Notes under the pieces: model-generated | Told to the model about the DNA's origin: nothing | What the model saw: the letters and a program-made list of their open reading frames with translations, nothing else | Databases searched by the model: none | Source: Cryptomeria japonica | Lineage: Eukaryota > Streptophyta > Pinopsida > Cupressales > Cupressaceae | NCBI RefSeq assembly: GCF_030272615.1 | Contig: NC_081413.1 | Location: forward strand, 334,342,302 to 334,406,301 | DNA length: 64,000 nucleotides | Reading direction: 5' to 3' | Translations under genes and position numbers: made by a program | Shown here: one piece after another, positions 12,514 through 25,499 of the stretch | Layout: every line of letters starts with the position of its first letter | Numbering within the stretch: the stretch's first letter is position 1

Positions 12514-13200
12514 ACTAATCAAAAATATTTTGGCAGGAACTTGACACTTTGTGTCTCTTGTTATTAGTTTGGAATGTGATTTTTCAATTTTATTATTTGT
12601 TGAGTACAAGGTTTCTAATATCTAAAAAAGATATTTGTTGAGTGTAATGCTCCTAACATCTAAAAGAGATGAGGCTTGGATTGCACCAAATTTGACAGAA
12701 TGGATATCCTTCAGTAAGGTTCTGTTCTCCATAGCAAAAACAAATATGTGGAGAAACGTTCATCAAAAACATTATTATTATTATTATTTATATGATATAT
12801 GGATATGGGCATTTTCAAATGATAAGTTTTTAGCTTTTTAATGAGTTTATGGTTGTAATATGGTCTCTTAGGTTTGAAATTACCATTCAACATAGTAGAA
12901 CTGTGTTATATTTGTCTCTTAATAGGTTAGTAGTTGTTACTATCAATTTAGAAATGTGATCTTTCAATTTGACAATTGTTTTATTTTTTATGATGGATAT
13001 GTGCATTCTCAAGCAACAAGTTTGTAGGTCTACTACGGGTTCATGATTGTAATCTAGTCATCCAATTCATACTCACCATTAGTAGAATTTTGCTATATTT
13101 GCCTCTGCTTTTCTCTTTTTATATAAAGTGATAAAATTATCAAATGCCTTATGTAATAAGCATGGAATCATCTAGAGTGATAAGCACATAGATAGAGGGG

Positions 13201-14415
13201 CAGAAAAAGGATCCAGGAAAGATAGGTTGTTCCTAGCATCAAAAAAATGAAAGTGTTGATGTGGTCCTTAATGGCCAAAAATGCATGTGTAAGTGTAATG
13301 GCATGAACCAAAACTATGGTGTGAAGCTAGAACAAGATTATGAGGCTAGAACTATAGGGAATTCGCTTAGTGTGTAGGGAATCTTGCAAAATATATGGTT
13401 ATGAAAGCTTGGGATGTGATAAAAGGAAAGGCATGGAGGTTGAAAGTGAAATCATTAATATCCAAAACTGATGATCATGAAGACACAATGTATGAGAAGG
13501 AAATCATGAAGCTCCCAAAGTGAAAAGGTACGTCCACGGAGGCACAATGTATAAGATGGAAAGCATGAAGGTCCTAATGTATACTAGATATTTAACAAAA
13601 TAAGCGCAAGATTGGGAGGAAACATAACATCATCAAATGTAAAGATATGAAAATCTATAGAGGGGAAGATATGATACCCCTGGGAAATGAATTCAAAGGA
13701 TGTAGAAATAGAAGTGCTAATAAGAACTGCTTTAGAGGTGTGATATAGCAAAGTAAACTAAATGAGTGGTGTTGGAAAGTGTTTAATGCGTCCACATAAT
13801 CTCAATAAGTGACCCTTAAGGAGTATGAGCTATTGATAAAATCTCAATGTGCATGCTCTAATAAGCAATATGTGGCAATACCATGTGCATAATGGTCAAA
13901 GATTGAGAATCGTATCATAAATGTAAACAAGCATAGACAACATAAAAATAAGGTATTATGACAGAGAGAATGGCCATAAAAATAAAAATAAAATAAAACA
14001 CTTGGTGAGATATGAGAACTTAAAAGAGGTGAAAAGTAAGGATCATAAAAAGGCATGAATAAATGAAGATGAAATATTGTAATGATGGGAAATAGGGTTC
14101 ACAAGTTTATGCATGCCAATTAGGAATAAAGCCTATCTCCAGTTATTGCATTTGGAAGGAGAATGGATCCACTTGGTTCAATCTCAAATCTGATTGAAAA
14201 GGATTGAGCACAATGTAAATTCAGTACTCCTTGAATTAGAGTTGAAAATGAATGGAAATGTAAATTGAATGCAATATCTAGGGCTAAAGATGTGAAATTG
14301 ACAATAATCAACATGCATAAACAGTTTTAGATCGGATATGTAGACATAAAGTACATATTTGGAAATACTAGGAAGCAGAGAGAAACGTGTCTAAAATTTG
14401 GGCTAAAAAATGCTA
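13201..14415. other. Purine-rich non-coding stretch
   Basis: Rich in GAAA/GGAA words, with no recognisable coding sequence. It resembles the untranslated or LTR parts of plant retroelements, but no borders were found. Confidence 0.4.
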
Positions 14416-14490
14416 GACAATGGTGCTTGGGCCAACCTTGTCCACAACTTCGGATACAAACAATAGATATATTTTTCGGATCGAGATGTT

Positions 14491-15185
14491 TTGGATTAAA
14501 GCAAAAACAAGTTTTGAAGGGACCCTGAAACCCTTTACAATGAAGATTCTAAAAGGTTTAGAATCAACACAACCAAACAAGCTACAAAGGATAAAGCAAT
14601 ACATAAAGCATCCAAAAAGCCAGCAAAAAACCAAACTAACTACAAAAAACCAGCAGAGACCCACAGACCAGCAAAACAAAAAAAACAGAGAACAAGAATT
14701 ACTTGAGGCTCTTAAGGATCTCAGCGACCTCAACCTCTAGAAGACTCATATTGTCAGCAACATACCTAAGTTTTTTGTAGTCCAAAGTCTAAGCAAAAGC
14801 TTTCTTCTTCGGGTTCCCTCTAGTCCGCTTGTAAGGACTAGACTTCGCCTATGTATTATCTTTGTCCTCATCCACACCGATCAGCACCTTGTCTTGATCA
14901 GCACCTTGTATTGACCATTATGTTCATGGACTCCGCAGTCTGCTTGACAATTATGTGACTGTTGGCCATAATGGTCCTGAGAGTAACCTGGATTTTCTTG
15001 TATTTCTCCTCAACAATGGAGAATCGATCCTCAAACCCTTTTTTCGTGTGATCAATGTCAGCAACAACTCTGTTAACAAAGTCCACCACAGATTTCTTCT
15101 CTTCTTCTGTCCACTGACCATCACCATGTTGTTTATCTTGATGGGTAGGAATAGGCATAGCTTCCATCTTTCTCCCCAAAGCTTG
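14491..15185 (-). mobile_element. 5'-truncated LINE-like retroposon, minus orientation
   Basis: The insert is flanked by GGATCGAGATGTT at 14478-14490 and 15186-15198, a 13-bp duplication of the length made by target-primed reverse transcription. Its 3' end, read on the minus strand, shares AAAGGGTTTC(A/G)GGGTCCC followed by TTCAAAAC with the element at 35700-37391. It then runs into a short A-rich tail. The 5' part encodes a hydrophilic, coiled-coil-like stretch (for example WTEEEKKSVVDFVNRVVAD). Stops break the frame further on. No reverse transcriptase is present, so it is a partial or non-autonomous copy. Confidence 0.65.
14898..15185 (-). pseudogene. Uncharacterised ORF end of the LINE-like family
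   Basis: This is the open part of the 14491-15185 insert. It shows WTEEEKKSVVDFVNRVVAD and FSIVEEKYKKIQVTL, a charged helix-forming segment that could be a coiled coil. The apparent ATG at 15215 lies outside the insert in target DNA, so that start is not native. I do not recognise the protein. By position it corresponds to the C-terminal helical part of the longer ORF in 35700-37391. Confidence 0.45.
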
Positions 15186-15399
15186 GGATCGAGATGTTAT
15201 TTTGAGTGTATCCATGAAGTTTCATCAAAAAAGTGTCAAACAATGGTGCTTGGGGCGACTTTGTCCTCCAATTTTTTCCTCTACAAAAACCGATTCTATG
15301 TGTCTTTGTCTACTCTTCCCAAATCTATATTTTCTCTTTTGAAGCTATCGCCTACACACAATATAAGGAAAATTATGGCTAGGCTGATAGGGTTTGCCT

Positions 15400-18300
15400 A
15401 GGTCAAACCTCAGGTTTGAAATTAACCCTGTAATTGAATTGAGATTGAAATGGAAAGCGCACCTTAAAAAGGTCAAAGTCTAGATTTGAATTTGAAATGT
15501 TGAATTAGAATGTTACACCTTCACGAATCTTTCTTTGAAGTCCTCATGAAGAGGTTGATGTCATCATGTAGAAATGTAGAAATGTCTTCATAAGATCTTG
15601 ATCATGGATGCCATCTTGAATGCTTAAAATCAGAATACTTGACCTCTCCTTTGTTGCCTTGATAATGCTTAATTGCTTGCTCAAATGAATTTGCTTGATT
15701 GAGTTCATATTGAGAGATGTAATTGAAAGATATGGATTGTGGATGTCCCAGATGAAGGGGTAAGGCTTTCTTTTATTTGTCACCTCATGAAACGTGTTTG
15801 AATTCACAAAGCAAGCCAACATGGAAAAGGAATTTTTGCCTTCATTTTTTTATTATTGAAGGGTCCAAAATTGGGCCCTTTTGGCCTGGATAAAGGCACT
15901 TAGGGTGTCATTGTCCAAGGAAAAGGGCTCTTAAGGTTCCATTGTCTAATCAATCAAGTTTGAACAAAGGACCAAACAATAAGGTAAAAGATGAGGATTG
16001 CAAGTTTGATGTTTGTGTGAGTAGAATCACGCATAATTAGAGCACCGAAGGCCAAAATACCAAAGTCAGGACTAAGTGAGTATGAAATTGTATAGGGATA
16101 CAATTTACAATGTTATATTTAGCCCCCACTTTAGTAGGAGTATGAACATATGCTCATACTCTTAGTAAAGTACATAATAACATTGAAAAACTTTCATCAA
16201 TATATTAAAGAGCCAAGAGACACCAAGCCCCCAAGGACTTAGGATCTTATCAATATAATATCGAGATGAAGGGAGAAATTCATGAAGAGAAGAGAGAGCA
16301 TGACTATATTGGCCCAGTAAGGCTATGCTTATTATGAGTCATGTAGAGAGAGAAAAATTTGAATTGAAAAATCGGTGAAAAGAAAGATTACAAAGAAAAA
16401 GGCTCAATTTGAAAAGTAATCTGAATAAATAATTGACTGCAAAATGAGTGTTATAGCATGCACCAAACATGTCATGGTGTGTGATAAAAGGTGTACAAAC
16501 CAAATCTCATGGTGTGTGCACAAAGCATAACAAAGAGCGGAGTGTATGCTCCCATGTCAAAACGATTGCATATGCCTTACTAGAGCAATTTCTTTAAGGT
16601 AGCATACATGCGTCCAAAAGGCAAGTACATTGCCACATTGATATGCCCCCAATTAAGGACAAATAAAGGGAAATGAAGCACAATACAAAAAGAGCACATA
16701 AGGGATCCACTCATTGGGATTGGTATACGCATTTGATAAATCATGTATATCAAGTATGGTTGTATTGAATTAACCTCATCCCCCAAAGGTAGTGGAACTA
16801 AGATCACACTGGAAGAAGAGCACATAAGATGAACAACAAAAGTCTTTTTTGGTCAACATGAAAGAGACCAAAAAGAGAGATCTTGATGCTTTGCATCATC
16901 CTCGAATAGATAACATAACAATAGCACATTTATGACATCAACATGAGTACAACATATATAAGAATTGAGATACAAATAGAATAATGTCACAACAGGTCCA
17001 GTCTCTTTGTTACCTTGAACCAACTAAGAAACATGGGTCATCCAAAGAGAGCCTAACATAACACAAAGACATATCAAGTATCACATCACTGGGGAAGCAC
17101 ATAAAAGAATCTACTATACAAGTGAGGCTAATCTAGCAAATCATCTCCTTCCCACTCTTGCTTAAGATCATTTAGGGATGCTAGACAAGATGGAAGAAGA
17201 GGCACAACAAGCATGGTAGATGGATCTACAACAACTTTCAAAGAAAAGATCATGCTCTAATAATGAGTCACATTGTTTGTCACTAGGAGCTAGGACTAAT
17301 GCTTTTGAAAATATCGAAGATAGCTCATGATCAATTTCAATAATCTCATGCATATCATTAAAATCATTAGTATCCACATTGTTAGCATCAACACCGTCAT
17401 CTAAATTAATCATAATAAGTGTATGCGGGAAAAGCGGGTCGATAGAACTTAAAATGTGAAAAATGAAACCTAAGGAGCCTTGCTCACACACCCACAGGAC
17501 TTCTTGGTGCAAGCTATGGAGTCATGAAGTATGGCTCAACTTCCCAAGGTTGGTTCCATGGTTCTCTATCTCACAAGGTCCCTCAAACCAATTTCTTTTC
17601 TCTCAGATCACTGAGCAAAGAGGTTTAGGGATGACAAATGCAAGAACGAGGGATGCATTGGTTGATTTTAAGGTGAAATACATCCTAAGCTATGCATGAT
17701 CCTTTAAATGCAATAAACTAGATTATAAGATGACAAGATTAGTAGCAAGACTATCCTAGCATGATATACTAGTCTATGATTAAGCTAAATGATAAAGAAA
17801 ATACTCTAAACATGCATATTTAGATTAATTCCTATTTAAAAGAGAGGCTAAATGATGAGCACAAATGATATATTAAAACTTGGATGGATTTTAGTATAAG
17901 TATGATGCTAAAGACTTGGATGATTCAAATGGAGGATGGAGAGCTCTATTTATAGCAAAAATAGGGCAATGAATGGCCAGGATTGAAAGAGGTAATCAAG
18001 GGTTGAGTTTGAAAGTTGGGAATCCATGTTTGTAATTTGCACCAATGAAATGGTGACAAATATCAACATAAGACTGGTTGAGAGGAGATGTAAGAAGCAT
18101 TAAATGCTTAAGAAGACCTCATGGTTATCTTAGGGGGTAAGGGTTATGGTTAAGTTAGGATTACCCATTGGATAAAGGTTTTATCCAAAGGATAAACTCT
18201 TGTGCAAAGGATTAAGGATAACCGTGGTCAAAGCAATAAATGCTTGATGATACCCTTGAGTTACATGGAGGTTGAGTTTAGGGAAATTCTTTAATCATGC

Positions 18301-18862
18301 TAGAGGGTTGAGTTAACCATTAATGGTTTGGGAGACTTTCAAAGTTAAGTGGTTGAAGCCTTTAAGGGTTTTCAAAGACTTTGAGGGTTTGAGAAGTGAC
18401 TTCCCCTTGCTTAGGGATGTGACAATATTTAGGAGATGGGTTAGGTTAATTTAGAAGTGATTAGAAGAGTCTAGAAGGGGTTCGGAATAGGGTTTAGGAA
18501 GCAAGTGGGAGATGTAGGATTTTGCAAGTGGATGGAGGGATAATAGGATTTAATTGAATAAAATGAATTTAATTCAATTTGGTTGCAATTGGGGAAATTA
18601 AATAAATTAGATTTATTCAATTTAGGATAAACTATTTAATTAAATTTTAATTTAATTAAAAAGTGGATAGGGGATTTAATTGAATAAAATGATTTATCCT
18701 ATTAAATGGTAAAAGAGGTCTAGTGAATTTAATTAAATAAATGGAGTAATTTACTTAATTAGATAGAGGAATGTGAGTAATTCGATTAAATTGGATTTGA
18801 TTAAATAGAGAAATGAACATAAGATATTCATTTAGGAATATGGTCATTTTTATACGTCTACA
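15400..18862 (-). mobile_element. LTR-like non-coding DNA of a minus-strand gypsy element (borders uncertain)
   Basis: On the minus strand TGTAGACGTATAAAAATG begins at 18862. This resembles the LTR starts TGTAGACACATAAA (22657) and TGTAGACACCTAAA (24269). It lies downstream of the minus-strand gag-protease remnant, where a 3' LTR is expected. The LTR end was not found. The 15.9-17.7 kb part is AT/GA-rich with phrases such as AGCCCCCACTTTAGTAGG and could be LTR or leader. No polymerase motifs were seen. Confidence 0.4.
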
Positions 18863-19128
18863 ATAAGATATTTAATGCACATAGGAAATGAAGTAGAATA
18901 ATCATTTTACATAGACAATTTTAACAAGTTTGACATGGTTGATTAAGATGAACTTCCTCCAAAGGATTAGGCAAAGACTGGGAAAATGGGATCAAGTCAA
19001 CATTTGGCATCTTAGGGGAGGAAACGTTTGGAAAGAAAGCTCACGAGCCTTGGCATGATGTCTTCATCATGCGATCTATCGCACTATGATTTCTCTTGGT
19101 ATGAATCAAAACTTGTGAAGGTTGGGGA

Positions 19129-21522
19129 TCAATCAGTATAGGATTCTTTTCTTCCTTTGTAGAAGGAGAAAAAAAGAAACCTCACTAGTTTGAGAGATAC
19201 AACATGTTGGGTGCTTTCCTTTATAAGATGCAGAGGTGGGATTGCAACATATATAGGAGGAATATAAGGGGTAGGAAGAAGTCCAGGTCTAGGATGAGGA
19301 GGAGGAATATTCATAGGTGAAGGATCCTTAGGTTTACTCAAGGTTGATATCCTTTCATGTTTGAACACCCCTAGTTCGAGTGAACACCCTTTGAATTTTT
19401 TTTCCCACCATTGCATTTTTCCTTCATGGGTGAAAGTGGGAACCATTATTGTGAACTTACCCATAAGAAAAGGACATCTTCTCAGGGTTTTAAAGGTTTG
19501 AGTGTTTAAAGACAAATAAAATCAAGTACAAAGTTTCCATGTCTTTCTAAGGGCTTATAAAGACTATTATTGATCACGATAATACACCCGTCATGAGAGA
19601 ATTTCAAACATTTATGGATGGTAGAAGTTTTAGCTTTCATGGAATTAAGCCAAGTATGTCCCAACTTCACACAAAATTAGTTAGAGGTAGGGATAATAGA
19701 AAAGGTAATATCTAAGCACTCAATGATAACCTCAACAAGAAGAGTGATGGAACCTATAGTGGGACAAATAAAACCATCATGCACCTTAATCATAACATTA
19801 GATTTGTCATATGTATCTTGATAAAATTGTTGTGTATAAAGATGTTCTTCAATAATAATATTGCCATGCATATTGGATCAATGAGAACTCCTCATGAGAG
19901 CTTTCCTTAATTTTTGTGGTAATGTATAATGGTTCATCAAGTGAATCAATAATCTCTCTTGAGTCAAAGATGATGAGAAAGTAAGTTTTAGGCTTAGATT
20001 GCTCACTAAGATTCACAACATTGTTGGCCTCTACACACATATTATTAGCATTCATGTAATCAGGTTTCTTAGGCTCAACAACATTGGTAGAATGAGAAGG
20101 CAAAGGATTGGTAAATATTTGTAAGTTTTGATTAGAAGGTTATATGGATTTTTTTTATTTTATCATTCATACCCTCCATAGTTATAGTGTTGAAATCAAT
20201 ACGATCTTGAATCACGCGTTTCAACTTATAACACTTCTCAGTATCATGGCCAAGCTAATGATGGTATTGACAAAAGGCTTTAGGATCAAAAGAAGTTGGC
20301 AAAGGCTTAGAGGTATCTATTGACTTGATGGGAGGAAGATTCATCACATTAGCATTAATTAACCTAAGCATGATACTATGCAATATTTTAGAAAGAGGAG
20401 TGATATTACGACATGTAAATATTAATGATAAAGGGGCCACACTTGATGTTGTAGTTGCCACTAGTGTATCAATATGATTAGAAGAATTTTTATTGATCTT
20501 GATAAATTTCTTGTTTTATTTTTTGAACTTTTGAAAGGATTGATGTCGAGTATTTCATTCTTGTCAACTGAAGTCATTGATGAAGAGGATTAAAATTGAC
20601 TCACTTGAAGTTGATAATTATGAAGCATTGTGCATAAATGTGTGAAATATGTAAAATTAGAAAATAGAAACTTATCTCTAATATCCTTTTGAAAATTATT
20701 AATGAAAATTAGTTGAACATCGTCATCGGGAACAAGATAAGCTATTTGTGAATGCAAATGTTTTTATCTACCAATGAAATCAATCACTTTTTCTTTAACT
20801 CCTTGTTTATAATGCATCAAGTTAGTTAATGTAATTTGAGGACCAATATTGTTTTGAAAATGTTGCACAAATGCATTAGACAATTGATGAAAAAAATGCA
20901 TCAATTGATCAAGGAGGCATTGAATAATACCTTGGCAAACCTTTATCTCTTAATGTACGAGTGAATAGTTTTTCCACAAGTCTATTGTCATGAGAGAAGT
21001 CACTACATAATGTTTGAAATGTTTTCACATTAGTTTGGGGGTCACCTTTTCCATAATATAACTCCAAATGAGGAACCTCCATGTGTTGTGGGATAAGAGT
21101 ACAAGTAATGTCATTGGAAAGTGGGCTAGCCATATCTATTGTAGGAACATTGAAAGTAGATTAGGTTAAAGAAGTCGATTGTTGTTGTAAGGATGAGACA
21201 CATTGAGCTAAATTTTTTATAGTGGCTTTAGTGGAGAGTTGGAATTGGACATGCTAGATTGCAATGGTGGTGTAACATTATGATAAGTAGGTGGAGCTTG
21301 AGAATAGGAAGGTAGAACATTATTATATGTGGGTATAGGAGATGGTTGTGAAATAAATGGAAGGATAATGGAAGGAGATATGTAGGAGTATTGATTCATA
21401 TGATTTCTCCCATGATTGACATGTATAGTGTAGATTGTTTGATTATAGCTAGATTGAGTTGAGTTCCAATCTGATTGAATTATGGTTCTTGTGGCCTTAT
21501 TGTTTTCTTGTCTCAAGCACAT
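19129..21522 (-). pseudogene. Tat-like Ty3/gypsy gag-protease remnant
   Basis: Read on the minus strand, the gag core at 21133-20909 holds VPHLELYYGKGDP, VKTFQTLCSDFSHD, LFTRTLRDKGLP and YYSMPP, matching the retrotransposon gag family. A knuckle-like block at about 20272-20225 reads CQYHH, a stop, then LGHDTEKCYKL, close to the CxxHxxxGHDTEEC form of Tat/Ogre-type elements. Further on are a protease-like area, LDITFSIIPTSN (about 19700-19680), and a linker with VFKHERISTL. Upstream of the core is a Pro/Ser/Tyr-rich N-terminal part. Several stops, including Gln to TAG in the knuckle, make it non-functional. RT, RNase H and integrase are missing. Confidence 0.75.
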
Positions 21523-21559
21523 GGTATTTGATTTTCAAAGTCCAAAGGGATCCCTTTCT

Positions 21560-22656
21560 AAAAGAACCATGTGGCAGTCTCTCATTCCTTTTCCCAAAGA
21601 GATCGCACAATTTGTGTTAGACTCTACCAAGATGCCACCTAGGGTTCCCACAACCTCTTTAACAGTTTCCTATCATAAAGGATTTTGCAAAGGAACATTC
21701 CATGTGGAGACTTAATCAAAGATTAGAGTCGTCAATAAAGAAGACTCGAGATTTTGCGTTGGTGCACTACCTATTCAAGGTTGGGATGGAGTATGTAACA
21801 AGTTGCACTCATAGCAAAAAAGCCATTTATCACTTGGGCGAAGCTTCCATTGATTGGAAAATTACTCGAAAGTAGATAAATATTGACTTAAGTCAAAAAA
21901 AAGAACAAGAAAAAAGAAGAAGAGAAAGATCAATGTTGTAATCATCTTGATCAAAATCATAAACAACCCAAGTGGCTATCATGCCACACACATGAAATTA
22001 AAAGAAATAATTTGGATCTCTAGCGCAAAGGCAGTTGCAATAGTTGCCATGATAAGATGGACATGTGATAAATAAACAGAGGATTCTTCAGTTGCAAAAA
22101 TCATTCACAGTTAGGAGATAAAATTATATAAAATCCCACTGGTGTTCTTGTAATAGGAGTTCAACACTTCTTGTAAATGAGACTTTTGTAACCCCCTTTC
22201 TTACAAAGAATAAAAAAAATGTTTTTGAGTTCAGTGATTTGTATTTGTGATTTGACCTTAGGATATTTGTTCTTAGGTAGAGCATGGGATTGTGCCATTG
22301 TTTTCCTTTTCCTTGTTTTATTTAAGTTAGCATGCTCTGTGTCGCTTTGATTTGGAAGCAATTGTTGTATACTAATTTTTGCTTCTCTATTTCTTGGTTT
22401 ATCTGTGAATTATGAATTATGTAGGATATTTCACTCTTTTTTTCCTCATATTAGGAATTAGATTATTATCTCAAGAAATAAATAAGAAGAATGGCTAATT
22501 ATTGTGAAAATCCCAAAGGATTCATGTGTTTCTACCAAGCCTTGACAGGTGCCTCCCATGGGGGATTCAAATGTTATGCCCTATGTCTGTGTCACTTTGT
22601 AAATTATATTCTCCACACAACAATGAAGGGTTGTGAAGTGATGTGCTCATTCCTAG
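21560..22656. other. No gene recognised
   Basis: This should correspond to the leader or 5' LTR side of the minus-strand gypsy remnant, but no PBS or LTR edge could be identified. Confidence 0.4.
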
Positions 22657-24268
22657 TGTAGACACATAAATTTTTTCATACTTGACTATTCTATCCAATT
22701 AAATAAATATTTATTATTTAATTAATTAATCTTTTATCTTTACCCTTCACCCTTAATTAAGTAAATTTACATTTATTTAATTTTAATGTTGACATGTATC
22801 CTTCACCATTAACTAAATAAATTTGCATTTATTTAATATGCCTAACCTTATCCTACAAATCCTCTTATTAAATCAATTAACTAATGCCTAATCAATTAAT
22901 TGATTTTGGCTAACTAACCTTGAGATTACCATTTTCCCTATTATTTCATTCCTCATCAACCTCAATCCTTGTACACTCAATCCTAGCCCTTGAATCCATC
23001 TACATAGATCAAGATCTAAACTTGTCATCATATGAAAAATGTCCCTACCCTCCTCTTGCTCACACATGTTTGCGCATGAAAGGTCACCTCATAGCCACTC
23101 TACCTCTAACACATGTCATAAACATGTCACTTTCCAAGTCAGCCTATCTCTTACACATGCCATAGACATGTCACTTTCACAAGCCACCCTATTTCCAACA
23201 CATGTCATAAACATGTCTCATTCATGTTCTTCCCAATGTGTTCTTACACATGTGTGAGCACACCTATCTCTTACACCTCCATCCTCCTTATGACACTTGT
23301 CACAAGACTGAGCCCTTAATCCATGCCATCTCTGCTAATGAATCCTAGCCACCCATTAATCATTGAATCACAACCATTCATTTGGTCTCATTTTTATCTT
23401 TCTTCTTCTATCCTACCCTTATGCTACTATTTTCTTCTCTCATTCTATCATAATCCCAATCTCACATTGCTAGTTTGATTAGCCACATTCATCCCATCAA
23501 CAACATCAAAAGGAGAAAATCAAGTGGAGTTGGGTGCATTCACTTTGGCTCAATCCAAGGAGTGATGAAGGTATATGCTTGTGTTTAGATTTAGATTTCA
23601 TGTTTAAACATTTAGTAAGCATTTATTTTTTATTATCTTCATTGCCCTCAACTCCCATGTTCTGATGGAGTATAAAGAGAAAGGGGTGATTCGAAAGACA
23701 CCCCTCTTGGAAGTAGAATCTTGTCAATCTTATCTAAGCCCCAAAGAGATTTATACCTTTGGTAAGTGAAGGTAGAGATTGGGTTACCATCTCCTCTTGG
23801 TTGTTTGACATTATTCTCTTTCATCTACGGATTTGGGCATCACGTACCTTGTGTATATAGAAGACACCCCTTAGTTAAGCTTGTGAAGCCTAATTGAGAC
23901 ATTTTAGCCATCTTTCCTCATGGTGTCTTGTGCATAAAAGGATTGATAATTCCACTTGAGTAGGCTTGTTGGTGTCTTATGTGTTTGAATGTTTAGATCA
24001 CCTTCCCCATTTTAAACCAAAGGGGGGCACATCATCCAATTTGAGCCATAGGATTTTGCATTTTGCATCATTTAATGTGTGTTTTCATATTAAATCCAAA
24101 AATCCCCAAAAAATCATAAAACTCAAAAGTCCAAAAATATTCAAAAAACCAAAAAGCCCTAAAAATCAAAATATTTCAAAAAATAAAATAATTAAATCAT
24201 TGTTTAAGCCTAGGTGTCCTCCAAGTAAAGCTTTCCACATCATCTCCAAGTCAAATCTTCCATCTATC
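22657..24268 (+). mobile_element. Older LTR-like segment
   Basis: It starts TGTAGACACATAAATTT, like the LTR at 24269, and has the same AATTAA-rich early part. The sequence is cut at 24269 by the next LTR start, which suggests nesting. No coding motifs were seen. It contains a 44-45-bp minisatellite. Confidence 0.4.
23109..23243. repeat. Minisatellite, three 44-45-bp units
   Basis: Units begin at 23109, 23153 and 23198 with ACACATG(T/C)CATA(A/G)ACATG, each followed by TCACTTTC-like sequence. Degenerate ACACATG words flank the array on both sides. Confidence 0.75.
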
Positions 24269-25346
24269 TGTAGACACCTAAAATTTGATTAATCTAATTA
24301 ATTAGATTTTTCTATCCTGAATACTTTTAAATTAAATAATCACATGTTATTTAATTAATTAGTGTTTCCCCCCTTTAGGTAATTAATTGTATTAATTATG
24401 CTATAGCCCAATTTGATTAATTATTTGACAACCCAAAATCATTTAATTAATTAAATCCCTTTTTTAACCCTTCATCTATTAAATAAAATAAATTCACTTT
24501 ATTTTATTTTATTCATTATCTTTTCTTCTTCCCTATTAATTAATTCTTAATTAATTAATTCCTCCTCTCATTTGAATAATTAATTAACTATTCAAATAAG
24601 TCACATGCCTCTTAACTTCTAACCACCTAACCTAACCCCTACCCTTACCCTTGGGTTCTAACTACCCTTTCTTCCCTAACCACCCTTATCCTATCCCATC
24701 CTAACCTCCTCTCCCACATGTGTGCACATTCACTATTTTCTAAATATTGGAAAACAATCTATTTTCAGGTGGTTCTTCCCCAAATAGACATGTGGCCCTC
24801 CTTTGGGACACTCATCTTCCCTCTTGAGCCACTTGTCCTCTTTAAGGACAAGTGTGGAATCTTCTTCCACATGGCTTCCTTTTGAGTGCCACTTGTCTTC
24901 CTTGAGGAAAAGTGTTTCATTTTTCCTATCCCCTCCTCTCCTTCCAACTCCTATTTAATCCCCCCTCTTTTTCAAGCAACTCCTCCTCTTTTCACACGTC
25001 ATATCATCATAATGCCAAAATGATCCACTTTCATACATTCACATCGTTATGTTGCTGAAATTACCACTCAACATCACACATCCATCCCATACTTCACCAA
25101 AGATCCATTATCATTTGAATCAATAATCATGGAGCACAATCAAGTATCCAAAGACGTCTTCAAGCACACATAAGATCGAGGAACTATCAAATCAAAGCGG
25201 GATTGTGGTTTGCATTGTTTTTGTCCTTTTAATTATGCTTTTGATTTTATCATTCTAATCTTGAGGTGTATGATGTCTTGTGTTTGCTTGATTAATTAGA
25301 TTTATTTTTTGTCATTTATGCTCGCACACACATTTTTCATCGCACA
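24269..25346 (+). mobile_element. 5' LTR of a Ty3/gypsy element
   Basis: It starts TGTAGACACCTAAAATTTG, ends CATCGCACA, and is followed after four bases by a primer-binding-site-like sequence. Length is about 1.08 kb. No partner 3' LTR is in the window, because the element is cut at 28712 by a CACTA-type end. Confidence 0.6.
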
Positions 25347-25350
25347 TTTT

Positions 25351-25370
25351 CTGGCATGCTCGGTGGGACC
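25351..25370 (+). promoter_or_regulatory. Putative primer-binding site
   Basis: CTGGCATGCTCGGTGGGACC lies just after the LTR end. GGCATGCxCGGTGGGACC-like sequences occupy this place in some plant gypsy elements. The cognate tRNA was not worked out. Confidence 0.45.
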
Positions 25371-25499
25371 TACTTCATGAGTCATTTCTCACATTTTTTG
25401 TTGTTTGAGTGTATTTTTCATATAATTTGAGCACTTACAGGCAAAAACGTGGGAATGAGCACTTAAAATTTCCGCCTCGGCAGAGGTCTATTCATTGAT

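Larger units (their letters stand above)
14416..15265. repeat. Direct repeat flanking the short retroposon
   Basis: ACAATGGTGCTTGGG followed by a similar 10-15 bases occurs at about 14416 and about 15238. Without the retroposon the two would be only about 115 bp apart, so the target already held a small tandem repeat. Confidence 0.6.

Noticed and set aside
23039..23257. Plus-strand His/Ser/Thr-rich ORF
   Set aside because: It is a translation of the 44-45-bp minisatellite.
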